From Lithodes maja (lineage: Eukaryota; Arthropoda; Malacostraca; Decapoda; Lithodidae): 64,000 bases of DNA. Location: assembly GCA_037953745.1 (NCBI GenBank), contig JBAKBP010004286.1:1-64000 (forward strand), given 5' to 3'. The translations under genes and the position numbers were made by a program. A model generated the notes under the pieces. It was not told the origin of the DNA, made no database searches, and saw nothing but the letters and a program-made list of their open reading frames with translations. Positions 41,400-53,059 of the stretch are shown here, in pieces; positions within the stretch are counted from its first letter, which is position 1; each line of letters opens with the position of its first letter.

Positions 41400-42955
41400 T
41401 GTTGAGGTCACATACTGCATGTCTGTTACTGAGAGTGTGTGCAGTATACAGTATCGGTATTGAATCAGATGCTAGACATCTTGTTACCTCGCTATCTTTC
41501 ATCCAAGTACTAATTTTCATTACAAAACTTAATCAAATTCAACTAAGCATAAAGTACTAATTTATATAGTATCCTAGCCTAAATTTAGTCAGGTGTGGTT
41601 TATTTAGTTTTATTAATAGCAAATATATGTATGAATTGAGAAGGGACCGTGGAGATGGTCATAACCCAGAACTCTCATTAATTATTGTCTTTTAGGTTCT
41701 TCTATATTTATGTCTCCCATGGATATTAGAGCAACTAATTAACAAAATCTAAATCAGTGTAAGTATGTTTGGCAAATTTGGAGATTTCTCATTTTTTTGG
41801 TAGTTGGTGGTCAGGCAGCGAGATGTGTTGATACCTACTGATTTCACTAATAATGGAGAACCAGTTTTGTATATTGGTCATAGTTGTATGCTGTAGGAGA
41901 AAATTAAAATAAACTTTACGAGATATTTTTTTCCATAATATTAGGTTTTGACATCTACATGTACTGTATGTGTATTGTATACTGGTATAGAGAATAGGCA
42001 TATCTATACTGTACTGTAGAGTAGGTTAGTCAATTCGTACCCGTGGGTCTATTTAGTACCGTCACGCTAAATTCCTACACATACTACCAGCAAGAAATTA
42101 GTAATGTTAGTTCAATACAGTAAGTTTAGTATCAAAATTATTGATAGTTACTTACGGTACATTTTGACACTAAAAATAATAATAATCTAGCTTTACTTAT
42201 TTTTTATATAATCGATATTGCCTACTAATTGGACAACTATGTACAAATTGGCTAATCTACCCTATAATTTCCTTAACATTGTAAAACTTTTCTTCTCGAT
42301 TTTAACTATTTATACTCATTTATTAAAGCCAAAGGCTGGACATGAAGAAAATTATAATTTAACAAATGTGCCGAGAGAGAGCTTGGCACCTGTGATACGG
42401 AACCTGAGATTTGTTGATAATGGTTCATCACTGTAGAATGTACAAATTTGTGTATTATACTGATGTACACTTGTATAGTTTGGAGATTCTAAGAATTTTC
42501 CAGTGTCAGAGATACATCCCACCTCACATCCAGCTGTTCTCAGCAAATGTGGTTATATACCAGATATATTTTACTTTAGCTGGTGCAGCCGTGTATGAAA
42601 ATTCTCAAATAAATTTTATTAATGTAACCATGTTCTTCTATCTTAAACTGACCAGTAATTATAACTTTTGTATCTAAGCCATTGTGATTCTTAATGTACT
42701 AAATGGTAAGTTGCTATGGTGAACATTATTTTGTAAAACCCCTCAATTAGATGATGATTTGTATACTTTTATTTAGCTACAGTTACAGAAATTAAAGAGT
42801 TAAAAAATATCTACATTGACTCCATCGAAAGGCAGATGAGGAATATGGGAAGAAGATTAGTAAACCTTTTCTGAGTGACAAGATATACCGGTATTATAGG
42901 TTTGATTCCTGAAAGGATGTATGAAAACCTAATATTTATTAGTGACCCCTGGAAG
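41400..42955. other. AT-rich region without recognised genes
   Basis: Only short chance ORFs. No repeat ends seen. Confidence 0.45.
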
Positions 42956-42959
42956 AAGT

Positions 42960-43190
42960 CCGGGTCCTAAAAGCTGATTACCCACCACAGGTTAAAGCGG
43001 TATTCGGGTCTCCCGCACCTCTCCCCCTGTGGTCCCCGGTAGAGCTGGAGGACGAATTTTGGTTTGTGGGGTTTCGAACTCCGGGTCAATCTGCATCCAA
43101 GATGGAGAGATTGATGCTCCAGGAATCGACACCCTCTCCCGGGATCATACAGTGATGCTCTTCGCGAGACTGTCAGGAACTTTGATTTAT
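42960..43190 (-). mobile_element. SINE-like sequence with tRNA-type box B
   Basis: On the minus strand GGAGTTCGAAACCCCAC resembles a T arm / box B, preceded by GGAGCATCAATCTCTCCATC. The downstream part is GC-rich and unlike surrounding DNA. A single copy in the window, so the call is tentative. Confidence 0.35.
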
Positions 43191-43340
43191 TGGACATAAC
43201 CACTGTTTATACCATGTACAGTATATTGTGTGGATAGAACTAGCGCAGCCTGGAATCTTAAGATCTGCGAGCATTGTGTGTACTACAGAAGAAAGTTTCA
43301 TGCACCAGATCAGAGTGTGGATACTGTTATGGCCAAGCAG

Positions 43341-44628
43341 GTTGTTATTGTTATTCCATAAACTGCCTGGCCGAACAGCCCTGGAAGGCCATGGCCATGG
43401 TCGGGCTTTCCCACAGAGCTCTCAAGGAGTGTAGATTGGGCGACATACAATCTTCTATGATGTGTTTAATGGTATGGGGTGCTGTGTTACATCCTGGGAA
43501 GGTGTCGACGACGGTGTCATCCAGTCTCTTCTGATAGCTTAGAAGATCTGGATGGTGCCTGCATCTCAGCCTGGCCAGGTGGACTCTGTCCTCGCGGGGA
43601 AGGGAGGATTCAGAAGGATGGATTTCGGGAGGTTGTGACTGCAGCTGTGTGTTGTCCATGAGTGAATGGATGGAGCGGCAAGAGATATGAGTATGGATGG
43701 TTTCTGGATGCTGGTTTGGGGTGGGCAGGGAGGGAGAGAAGACAGTATTTGTTACTCAGTTACTTGTTCGTCAAGGGGAATCCACGCAATGTGAGCTAAG
43801 CTCATTATTATCGCGCCTCCTTAACTGGGAATGTATTGCGTGAAATGCATGTTAAGTGTTTTTATGTACTGTTGGAATGGCTGTGGATGTGTGTGTAGTC
43901 TGTATTTAGCCAATTGGCGACATCGGAAACGAAGGCTTAGGGTGGATCTGTATGGTACCATTCTCACTATAGACGGTACCGTCTCGCCCGAAGGCTTAGG
44001 TAGCCATCAGCTTAGGTGAACCATATGATACCCATCTCGCCTTGTACCATTTTTGCCAACCCCAGATGGGACGTCAAAATGTCGTCCACTTATTCCAGGT
44101 ACCTATTTACAGCTAGGTGAACTGAGGCTAACACATGAAAGGAGACAAGCCCAATTTGTCTCCGCCCGGCCGGGGATTGAACCCCCGACCCCTCGTGTGT
44201 GAGACGAGAGCTCTACCTACTAGGCTACGGGCTGTGTGTGATACCGTGTGCTGGGTGTTGTTTTGATATTTCTTGGTGTCTGTGGGTGTGTTGCCATGTA
44301 GTGTAGTGGGTGGGGTTGGTTTGTGGAGGCTGCAGCCAGGAATTGAGTGCCTCTCATGTCCAGATGGTCTTTGACTTTGAGGACTTAGGTTTCTTGATGT
44401 AGGTGATCTGTAGGTGTAGTAGCTGTGCAGCCTGTGATGATTTTTAGGGCTTTATTTTGAATAGTCAGTAAGGTCTTGTGATGTGTTTCAGCTAGGTTAG
44501 AAGCCCAAGCAGGGCTTGCATATTCCATCACTGATCTTATGTATTGTTTGTAAACTGTGGTGGTGGTTTCTTTGTTGTATCCAAATTTTGTGTGGGCAAG
44601 TGACCAGAGGGCGTTAAGTATGGGCGTC
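43341..44628 (-). pseudogene. Jockey-like LINE, 3' part, 5'-truncated, carrying a SINE
   Basis: The minus strand encodes the C-terminal block LPREDRVHLARLRCRHHPDL, LSYQKRLDDTVVD and APHTIKHIIEDC, also found at 58.4 and 63.5 kb. Upstream (44234-44628) it matches the RT thumb region of the 58.4-59.5 kb copy in broken frames. The end is near 43341, next to TTATTGTTATT. A SINE of about 490 bp interrupts it. Confidence 0.8.
43745..44233 (-). mobile_element. tRNA-derived SINE inserted in the jockey-like fragment
   Basis: The minus strand starts CCCGTAGCCTAGTAGGTAGA (box A: TAGCCTAGTAGG) and continues to GGTCGGGGGTTCAATCCCCG (box B). It is followed by a body with GTTCACCTAGCTGTAAATAG and GTACCTGG. 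A comparison with the 58.65-kb jockey-like copy shows continuous sequence there, confirming insertion. The 72-nt head can fold as a cloverleaf but is fused to SINE body, so it is not a tRNA gene. Confidence 0.78.
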
Positions 44629-44716
44629 AGTCTGGGGTCAAACAGGTATTACTAACCGCTTGGGAGGCTGTCTGGGGTTACATTTCCAAAGTGCTCAAAA
44701 AAGTCCCCACTTTCTG

Positions 44717-45490
44717 ACCCTGTTATGTCAAATTCTTAGATATAACAATTAACCCTTCACAACGATCCAGTAAATCTACCATACCTAGTGCAAGGCAGTC
44801 AAGTTCTAAAAAATGTAAAACCTCCTCTAGTCCTAGAACAAAATTGAAGAAACAACTTCACCTAGATGTCTCTCCCAAGTCTCACACCAGTACTATAAAT
44901 AGAGTAAGGAAAAGAGGACAAAAGAGGGAAGAGTCGGTGAAAGATGCAAATGGAGTTACTAGTGGAAGGAGTCCAAGTGAGGAAAAGATATGCTGAGCAC
45001 TTTGAATCTTTGCTAAATGTAAGAGATGGAAGGGAAGCAGTGGTTGATGGAGATAGGTTACCCAGGCCACCCAGGTGGCAGGGAATGAATGAAAAGATCG
45101 GGAAAAATTAGATGAAAGAAGCAGCGAGACAAATGAGAGCTGGAAAAGCAGAAGTTATGAATGGTATTGCTGTGGAGTGTATTAAGAATGGTGGAGATGT
45201 GATAATAGAGTGGCTGGTGAGACTATTCAATGTGTGCTTTGTTGTGTCAATGGTAACACTAGACTGGAGGAGTGCATGTATTGTGCCGTTGTACAAGGGG
45301 AAGGGAGACCAGCAGGAGTGTTCAAGCTATAGAGGTATTATATAGTTTATTATCAGTGGTTGGAAAGCTGTATGGCAGGGTGTTGATAGAGAAGATAATA
45401 AAGGGTACGGAAGGTGCAATAGGAGAAAAGCAGTGTGGTTTTAGGAGGGGAAGAGGGTGTGTGGATCAGATTTTTGCAGTAAGACAGTTA
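44717..45490 (+). pseudogene. RTE-like LINE fragment of another lineage
   Basis: Broken frames read KRYAEHFESLLNVRDGREA, then KEAARQMRAGKAEVMNGIAV, DWRSACIVPLYKGKGDQQEC, and a GEKQCGFRRGRGCVDQIFAV stretch: RT fingers and palm start of an RTE-type element. Its diverged sequence differs from the other RTE copies. It is cut at about 45490 where the minus-strand RTE copy 2 tail begins. Confidence 0.72.
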
Positions 45491-45565
45491 TGCGAGAAGT
45501 ACTTACATACATACACATACATACATAAAATTTTAAGACTGAGTGTTCCACACATAAGTGCAGTT

Positions 45566-46537
45566 TCAGTCTCTTGTCCTAATGGCGGCATTCCAGGCAA
45601 CCCTGTTAAGGGCTGCTTCACTTGTCAAGTTCTTGGATTTGAGATCGGCGCTTAAAGTCCGATCCCAGGTCTTCCTCGGTCCACCCCTTGGTGCAGCTCC
45701 CTCCACAATCACAGACCTGCATTTTTTCACCCAATTTTGTTCATCCATTCTCTCCACATGTCCATACCATCCCAGTCTACTTGTACGCATCACCTCGCTA
45801 ATACTCTTTATACCTAAACGTCTCCTCAGCTCAACATTTGTTATTCTATCCTGTAGCCTGGCCCCACACATCTATCTCACCATTCTCATCTCATTACGCT
45901 CCATTCTGTTGACATCCTCTACTTTAACGGCCCATGTTTCTGAGGCATACGTCATTGCACTTCTAACACATGAGGCATACACCTTTCCCTTCAGGGGGAG
46001 AGGCATTCTTTTCATGGTCAGGATTGGCATCAATTCTCTGAACTTCCCCCAGCCACACCTAATTCTAGCAACAGTGGCAGCCTCGGCCCCACCACCGGCA
46101 GAGATGGTATCTCCTAGGTAACAAAACTTGTTCACCAGCTCCAAAGACTCATTTCCAAAATTCACAGCCACAGGATCATCACTTAACACAAGCTCGCCTT
46201 TGTACACTACGCACTCAAATTTCTCTATTTCTGACTTATCCTTCGGCAGGGGCCCCTTTATTCTACTACAGCGCTTACTCCCATGGTGTACCCAACATCG
46301 ACAGATGCTACATTGAATTGAGTTAACGCCCACTCCCTTTCCACACACTGCACATGGGTATGCACCGCTCTTTTCCACATTGCCTAGTCTCAAACTACAA
46401 TGCATAACCTTGGTTTTGTTAATATTGACTCTTAAACCCTTGCTCACCATGCCCTCTCTCCACTCTCTGAATTTGGCCTCAGCATCCTGCATACTGTCAG
46501 CTATTAGGACTAAATCGTCTGCATAAAACAGTTCCAA
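45566..46537 (-). pseudogene. RTE copy 2: RT end, PHD-like finger and C-terminal domain
   Basis: Frames 46537-45872 and 45871-45566 encode FYADDLVLIADSMQDAEAKF, then the Cys/His module (CAVCGKGVGVNSIQCSICRC, WVHHGSKRCSRIKG, CVVYKGEL), then SETWAVKVEDVNRM and GWYGHVERMDEQNW. One Cys of the last CxxC pair is Tyr here (CVVY) but Cys in copy 1 (CVVC). A stop separates the two frames at the MVR/WMCG position. Near identity with copy 1 indicates recent activity of the family. Confidence 0.85.
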
Positions 46538-46559
46538 CGGGAGTCAGCCTCTAAAAACT

Positions 46560-47292
46560 CTAGACAGCGCCTCCAAGACCATAATAAAGAGGAGGGGGGC
46601 TTAACACTGAACCCTGATGGACTCCAACACGGACTGTGAACTCATCACTCAGTACACCCTTCACCCTCACCGAACTTCGCGAATCCTCATACATCTTCAT
46701 TATCACACGCACCAGCCACTCTTCCACACCAAGTTTCCTCATAGCCCACTGTACAACATCTCTAGGTACCCTATCAAAGGCCTTCTCCAGGTCCACAAAC
46801 ACAAAGTAAAGATCCCTGCCTTTTAGTAAGTATCTTTCCTGTATCTGCCTGACTATGAAGATAGCATCGGTTGTACCACGTCCTGGCATAAAACCAAACT
46901 GCATATCATCAATAGAGATGCTTTGCCTGATCAAACCCTCAAGGACTCTCTCACAGACCTTCATGATTTGGTAAGCATTTTCAGGCCCCTATAATTTCCT
47001 CTATCTAGCGCATCCCCTTTTCCTTTGTATATATTTACTATTACACTTTTGAGCCAATCCTCTGGGATTTTCTCATCTTTAATAATGGTGTTTATCAACT
47101 CAGTGACTAAGTTTACACCAATCTCCCCTGAGGCTTTTATCATCTCAGCGACAATGTCGGAGCAACCTGGAGCTTTACCGTCCTTCATTTTATTGATTGC
47201 GTCGCTCACTACAGCTGGTGCTATCAAAGGAGGGGGCCCAGATATTGGTTTTTCGATACTAAGCTGTTCCTTATCCCATTCAAACTACATTT
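46560..47292 (-). pseudogene. RTE copy 2: reverse transcriptase fingers and palm
   Basis: Two minus-strand frames, 47227-46961 and 46964-46560, hold NKMKDGKAPGCSDIVAEMIK, then FGFMPGRGTTDAIF, VFVDLEKAFDRVPRD and GVHQGSVLSPP. A frameshift near 46605 follows GSVLSP and another lies near 46965. In copy 1 the 46605 site is intact, so the two copies carry different disabling changes. Confidence 0.85.
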
Positions 47293-47518
47293 AGCAATCG
47301 TTCATAGTGTACCTTCCATGCTTCTCTGATTTAATTTTCTGCATACACAATCTTCCCATTATCATCTCTAACACACTGTTCACCTATAATATCCCTACTG
47401 TAATTTTTAACTCGCCTAGCTAGGTTGAAGATCCCATTGGGATTGTCAGTGTTACACACTTGTTCGAGGACCAGGTCCTTAATGCGATTTTTAGCATTGT
47501 AAATAACTCTTTTGGCAG

Positions 47519-48674
47519 TTAGTTTAGCTGCCTGGTATTCCTCCCTGCTGCCTCCTTTCTTCCATGCTTTGAAGCATCTCCTTTTCTCTTCACAGCATGT
47601 TCTACCTCATCGTTCCACCACCAAGAGGTCTTATTCCTGGGGTGACCCTTTGTTTTCCCACAGACTTTGTCAGTGGCAGCGATAAGGCTATGCTTAAGAA
47701 AGTTCCATTGGCTATTTACATCGTTAGGCCTAGCTTCCTTATTTCTATTCATTTCCTCCAGTTCATTATGAAACCTATCCCTAACTTCCTTGTCCTTCAG
47801 CAGCCACACTTTCCTTTTGGGTATGTAAACCTTCTTGCGCTTAGGATCTCTGTATAAGCTCATGTCGCACACAAGTAGCTTATGCTGGGGGATACATTCT
47901 TCGCTCGGGATGACCTTTACATCTCGAACTAGTTTCCAGTCTTTCCTGTTAACCAAGAAGTAATCTATCTGGCTACTGGAGACCCCAGAGTTATATGTGA
48001 TCAGGTGGCTCTGTCTTTTCTTGAACTTTGTGTTACACACAACCATGTTGAGTGCAACGCAGGACTCCCAATATATATTCGCCTTCTAGATTTCTCCTTC
48101 CGTAACCAATTCCTCCATGTACCCCCTCGTATCCATCTGCAGATGCTCCCACATGACCATTGAGGTCCCCCCCCACGATAGTTATTTAGTTCTCCGAGAG
48201 GCCTGAAATGACACTGACGGTGTCATTCCAGAAGTCCTCTTTTATCTCTTTCTGTAAACCAGCCTGTGGGGCATATGCAGATATCACATTCAGAATTCTT
48301 TCACCAACTTTCAACTTCAAAACAATCAGCCTTTCACTAACTCTCGTAATCTGAAGCACACTTTCCGCCAGCTCTTCAGCCACCAGAACACCCACTCCTC
48401 CTTTCGCTTTATCAGTCTCCACACCCATCCAGTATATCTTATATCTTTTCCTCCTTCCGACAATCCACTGTACCCCATGCCTCTTCCAGAGTGTTTCCTG
48501 GGTACAGCAGACATCCACTCGCCTCCTCTCACACATCTCAGCCACTTCATTCGCACGCAGATTCAAACTACCAACATTCACACTAGCAAGTCTGAGTTTG
48601 TGGGGGGCATTTGTCATTGTCCTGTGCGGTTTTGTTTCATCGGACTTACGTTTATTTTCTTTGATTTTAGTCAT
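47519..48674 (-). pseudogene. RTE copy 2: APE-type endonuclease
   Basis: The N-terminal frame (48674-48186) contains LASVNVGSLN, CTQETLWKRHGV and AYAPQAGL, the APE endonuclease start with its Glu motif. A G-run near 48175 causes a frameshift just at the GGDLNGHVG motif. The C-terminal frame (48046-47519) holds SQIDYFLVNR and the IPQHKLLVCD motif with its catalytic His. The domain would nick target DNA to prime reverse transcription. Inactive as read. Confidence 0.85.
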
Positions 48675-48689
48675 AGTTAGGTAGGTTTG

Positions 48690-49385
48690 GCTGGCAGATG
48701 GGCATCACCCCCCCCCCCAGAAGCTCCGGCTCCAGTCTACCCCGGGACCATTCCCAGCACCATCCCCCAAGTGATTACAAGGGGGTAGGATCCAGTGGCC
48801 TCGGTACGCCCCACCAGAACCAGCCGCAGGGACGCACCCCGTGCGCGTACACGGCACTACGACTGACCTGATATTTTTCGCCAAATGACAGGGCAGCCTC
48901 CTGGAGCGCTACCACCAGGTTCGGGCCCCTATACTATTGGGCGGAAAGTGCCAGTCCGGGGAAACACTACGTACTGTACCCTCTGGATCCATTTCGTCCA
49001 GGTTGGGCCCAGGGCGCCAGGGCCGGGTCCAGAGGGAGCGACACCCACTGCCAGTGTGCCGCCATTAGGCAACTTGGAGCAAGTACAATGAAGCCCTGTC
49101 ACAGCACTATCATATAGAGACAATGCCAGCGCCAATAACAAGGCTTCATTGTATAGTGATGGCTACTTGGTCCGCAAGTCTATCACCATCCCCCCTATTA
49201 GTCGCCTTGTACGACATGCAGTAGGATGCGTGAGGCATATTCTTTTTTTCCTCCACCATTAGATGAAGGCCCCCTGGGGGTAATGGAGTGCAAATGGACG
49301 GGAGCACAGCGGGCCAGACAGCCGACTCCCAGGGCTTACCGCCGCCCATTAACTCATGTTCCCTGTGTTCTCGAGAGGCCGGCAG
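48690..49385 (-). promoter_or_regulatory. 5' UTR of RTE copy 2
   Basis: GC-rich non-coding DNA immediately upstream of the endonuclease start, including a C run (48708-48718) and paired CAAGGCTTCATTGTA / TACAATGAAGCC segments around 49085-49155 that could form a stem. Its position suggests an internal promoter; no motif proves it. Confidence 0.5.
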
Positions 49386-49796
49386 TGTAGCCAGTAGTGA
49401 GCATAGCTGGGAAAAATATACCGATATATGCTAAACTCCCATGTTCGTGGCATCACTGCAAGAGAACCACGAGTGCTACGTAGCTCGTTCTGGTCTCATT
49501 TTGAAGCTTTTAGTGCCTAGTTTTTTGTTAAATAATGTTTTTTTCATGCAGATGCTTGATTTATCATGCAGGAGGGCCTGAATATGCCCAAATGAGCCCA
49601 AAACACCACACTCTTTAAGTGTTAAAGTAATAATAATAAAAATAATAAGCATGTTACTTATTTCTCATAAGCGCCAATTTTTCCGAAGAATTCACTAGCA
49701 CTCGAAAAGAGAAAGAAAAAAGAACAAAAATCAATGCATCAAAAGAAGGCTTATATACAACACACATTTAACAATCACTAGCAGTGGCAAAATAGC

Positions 49797-51718
49797 CTAA
49801 ACTCTATAGCCATCTGTCATGACACCTCTCTCAAGATCATAGCTTCTCTCAAAGAGAAAAGTCTTAAGTTGTCTTTTGAAGCATTCAACAGAACTCAGTT
49901 GTCTCATGGACAGCGGCAACCTGTTATACAACCTCGGAGCCATGTAGGAGAATGACCTCTCAAAGAAAGAAGACTGCTGGAAAGCCCTTGGTTCATCAAG
50001 ACGAAAAGGGTCATTGCCATGACGCACAACTACACCATGGTGTGCCGGTGGGTGCCTGAGCAGCTCCGCAAGGTACCTAGGCTCACCAAATTTGAGAACC
50101 TTAAAAGTCACCAAACACAACTTAAATTCTATTCTTGCTCTTACTGGCAGCCAGTGCAGTTCTATGTGAAGAGATGTAGTAGGAGTTCTAGGTGGAACAC
50201 CAAAAATTAGTCTTGCGGCCCTGTTAAGAACAGACTGAACTTTCTTCAAAATATAATTTGGAAGACCCACCAACAGGGCATTGCAATAATCAACACGAGA
50301 GAAGACCAATGAGTGAACCAACGTCAGGAGGCAACATCTGGTTATAAACGGCTTCACCAAATAGAGATTTCTGATGTGCAAGTAACAACTTTTAACTATC
50401 TGGTTTACATGCTCTTTGAAATCTAATCGGGAGTTCACATATACACCCAGATTTCGAACAGAGTTGGCCGGTCGCAGCTGAGATTCACCCACATTGATGG
50501 AGAGGGCACCTACTATATCATCAGCTCTTCTATTTCCTCGGATGATGAGAATATCAGTTTTACCATCATTTAGTTAAGTTTTCTCGCTCTCATCCACTTC
50601 TTGATATCAGACATCAACAATTTCATCTTACTCCGTATATCAACTATATTTGTGATTCTCACATAAATCTGGGTGTCATCTGCATAAAAGTGAAAGGTGA
50701 CATTATGTGCACGAAGCAGAAGAGACAAACTGCTAATATAAATTATAAATAGGATAGGACCTAAAACTGATCCCTGCGGAACACCATACTGCAGGGGTGT
50801 CGAGTCCGAGACCACTTGATTTACCATCACACTCTGGGATCTACCTGACAAGTACGACCCAAGAAGCAAGAGAGCGGAGTCACGCACACCACAATCATAA
50901 AGATCACTCAATAACAACTCGTGATCCACTGTGTCAAAAGTCGCAGAGAGATCAAGCAAGACCAATAGTGAGGCCACACCATTGCAAATGTTCTCAACTA
51001 GATCATTATGTACTCTAATCAATGCTGTTTCAGTTGAATGATGCTGTCGGTAAGCAGACTGAAAAATTGGGATAGTTTCATTCTGCTGAAGTAGTGGTTG
51101 TAATTGGTCAAGTATTGCACGCTCTAATATCTTTGATATGAAGGACAGGTTGGAGACAGGACGATAGTTCAACATGTTCTCAACATCAAGTCCAGGTTTC
51201 TTTAGAGTAGGTCGGAGTAGTGCATGCTTTTCAGAATGTGGGAAGCTACCTTCAGAGAAGCACTTATTAATTATTTTGGAAATAAACTCAACTGTGTGAT
51301 CATAGACTCTTGGTAGCTTGGAAACATTTATGGGATCCAACGGGCAAAATGTTTTATTGAGGTTTCTTATGTAGGACGAGATCATGTCCACCTCTACTGA
51401 GTGAAAGGATGAGAGGACATTATTAGGAATGTGTCGGGGTTGGAGTACAACTGAAAGTTCTTCACCAACAGAAGCATCATCCAGTTCCTGTCTTATGCGA
51501 GTTATCTTGCCAGCAAAAAATGCCACAAAGTTGGCAGCCAACTCGGCATCAGGTACAGAAGGTCTTAAGCTGACTCTTGTTTTTCCAAGTAAACTGTTTA
51601 CAATTGAAGACAACCTCCTCTGGTCGTTACCACACGAGTCAACTTTTCCCTGATAATACACTTTCTTTTCATCTTTGATTTTGTGGACCACAGCTCTTCT
51701 GGCTGACAGATATTGCAA
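49797..51718 (-). pseudogene. CR1/L2-like LINE reverse transcriptase
   Basis: Two frames, 51718-50570 and 50492-49797. The first holds the RT fingers (NYRPVSNLSFISKILERA), the HHSTETALIRVHNDLV segment typical of CR1/L2-type RTs, palm LLDLSATFDTVDH, VPQGSVLGPILF and FYADDTQIYV. The second covers thumb and tail (NLGVYVNSRLDFKEHV, FSRVDYCNALL, LHWLPVRARI). A stop at about 50570 separates them. This clade differs from the 17.6-kb LINE. Confidence 0.88.
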
Positions 51719-51724
51719 CCATGT

Positions 51725-52058
51725 GAGTTATTATGAGGTGAGTTATCTGCTCAACAGGTGGCGTTGTGTGTGTGTAAGTGTGAGAGTCCGAGTGTAGAGG
51801 GTGAGACAGTGAAGCACGGGAACGAGATGGCTTCAGAGATGGGGTCGTTTCGGGCCATGAGTGAGCACCGTGCCTCATGTGAAGGCAAGATGGCAGGTGC
51901 TCGTTGTACTCTACGTGCTTCACATGTCTCACTCCCTAGACTGGAACAAGACCTCACGGGCTTCACTGTTCATTGTAAAGCGGTGAATGTTAAGGCTCTC
52001 AGCCTATGCCCGAGAGGAAGTAAGTTGGAATATAGACAAAAAAAAAAAAAAAAAAAAA
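51725..52058 (+). mobile_element. SINE family S, longest copy, with A tail
   Basis: A 334-bp insert in the LINE pol gene, flanked by ATGT (51721-51724 and 52059-52062) and ending in about 19 A after TTGGAATATAGAC. Removing it rejoins the pol frame. No clear tRNA box A/B in its head. The 3' part matches 37235-37383. Confidence 0.82.
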
Positions 52059-52059
52059 A

Positions 52060-53037
52060 TGTAGAGTCTGTTTTATTTTTCCGCCATTCACGTTCAGCTC
52101 TTCTACGCGCTCTTCTAAGAAATTTAACTCAAGTGCTATACCAGGGCGAATCATCTCGTACTATGATTTTCTTCTCTACTTCTGGACAGTGATGATCGAA
52201 CACTAATTTAAGTGCATTTCCATGTACCTCCACCAGCTCATCTGAAGTAAGGTTGGAAGTATCAATACTTCCCAAGTACTGTTTTACTTCACTGCTAGCC
52301 AAATTTAGGTCTGCATTTTTATAATTTCTAAATCTGATTACTTTTTCATGTGTGAGTGGCTTAGGGAAATCAAAGCTGAAAGTAATCAAAGCATGATCAG
52401 AGGTATTAGGGTCAGCATTCTCAACATCAACATCCAGAACACCACCACAACCCACAGGAGAGAAAACCAAGTCAAGGGTGTGTCCTAAGATATGAGTTGG
52501 GTGGGACACATGGTTTACAAAATTGTTCTGATCAGTCAACTCAAGGAACTCAGGAGAGAATGGCTTCAGATGAGGGCTGTCAACCCAGTAATTAAAATCT
52601 CCACATATCAAAAGTCTTCCGGTTTTAGCAGAAAATTCCTCGAGAAACTGCCCAAACTCTTCCATAAAACCCCTATCTGTGCCACGATGGCCAGGCCTAT
52701 AGACAACTGCCATTCTTAGAATTTGTTGATGGAGTTTTATTTCCACTTCCAACAGTTCATAATAAAGAGGGGCTGGGTTATGGCTTATTTGCAAGATATT
52801 CACCAGAGATGTGGAGTAGACAACTGCCACTCCACCACCCGGATGATCTCCCCTAGGCCTAGGAACATTTATTATGGAATGGGTTTTAGGCAATGCCGCC
52901 TGGATAATATTCAGATCTGACTCGAACAACCAGGTCTCAGTGAGACATAATACATCAAGGTTACGTTCATCCAAGATCTCGCAAATATGATCCATTTTGT
53001 TACGCAAGGAACGAACATTCAACAGACCCAGTTTCAA
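52060..53037 (-). pseudogene. CR1/L2-like LINE APE endonuclease
   Basis: Frame 53037-52129 encodes LGLLNVRSLRNKMDHICEIL, LCLTETWL, VYRPGHRG, LLICGDFNYWVD, HTLDLVF and a SDHALITFSF ending, the full set of APE motifs. One TGA after DDSPWYST interrupts the frame, which otherwise continues into FLRRARRRAE-like codons up to the SINE. Confidence 0.88.
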
Positions 53038-53059
53038 CCGGCTCCCATGTGCATTTTTC

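Larger units (their letters stand above)
45490..49385 (-). mobile_element. RTE-type LINE copy 2, near full length
   Basis: About 3.9 kb on the minus strand. The order is a GC-rich 5' UTR, APE endonuclease, RT, PHD-like finger, C-terminal domain and an (ATGT)n 3' tail. It is interrupted only by small frameshifts. It landed in another RTE fragment (44717-45490). The 5' border near 49385 is judged from where GC-rich sequence stops. Confidence 0.85.

Noticed and set aside
44160..44233. tRNA gene on the minus strand
   Set aside because: Box A and B are good, but the sequence continues into a SINE body and is inserted in a LINE. It is a SINE head.
45558..46121. 187-codon plus-strand ORF
   Set aside because: Antisense shadow of the RTE C-terminal domain; the mirror ORF exists at 23955-24518 opposite RTE copy 1.
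51758..52192. 144-codon plus-strand ORF
   Set aside because: It spans the SINE and its poly-A tail and runs antisense to the LINE endonuclease.
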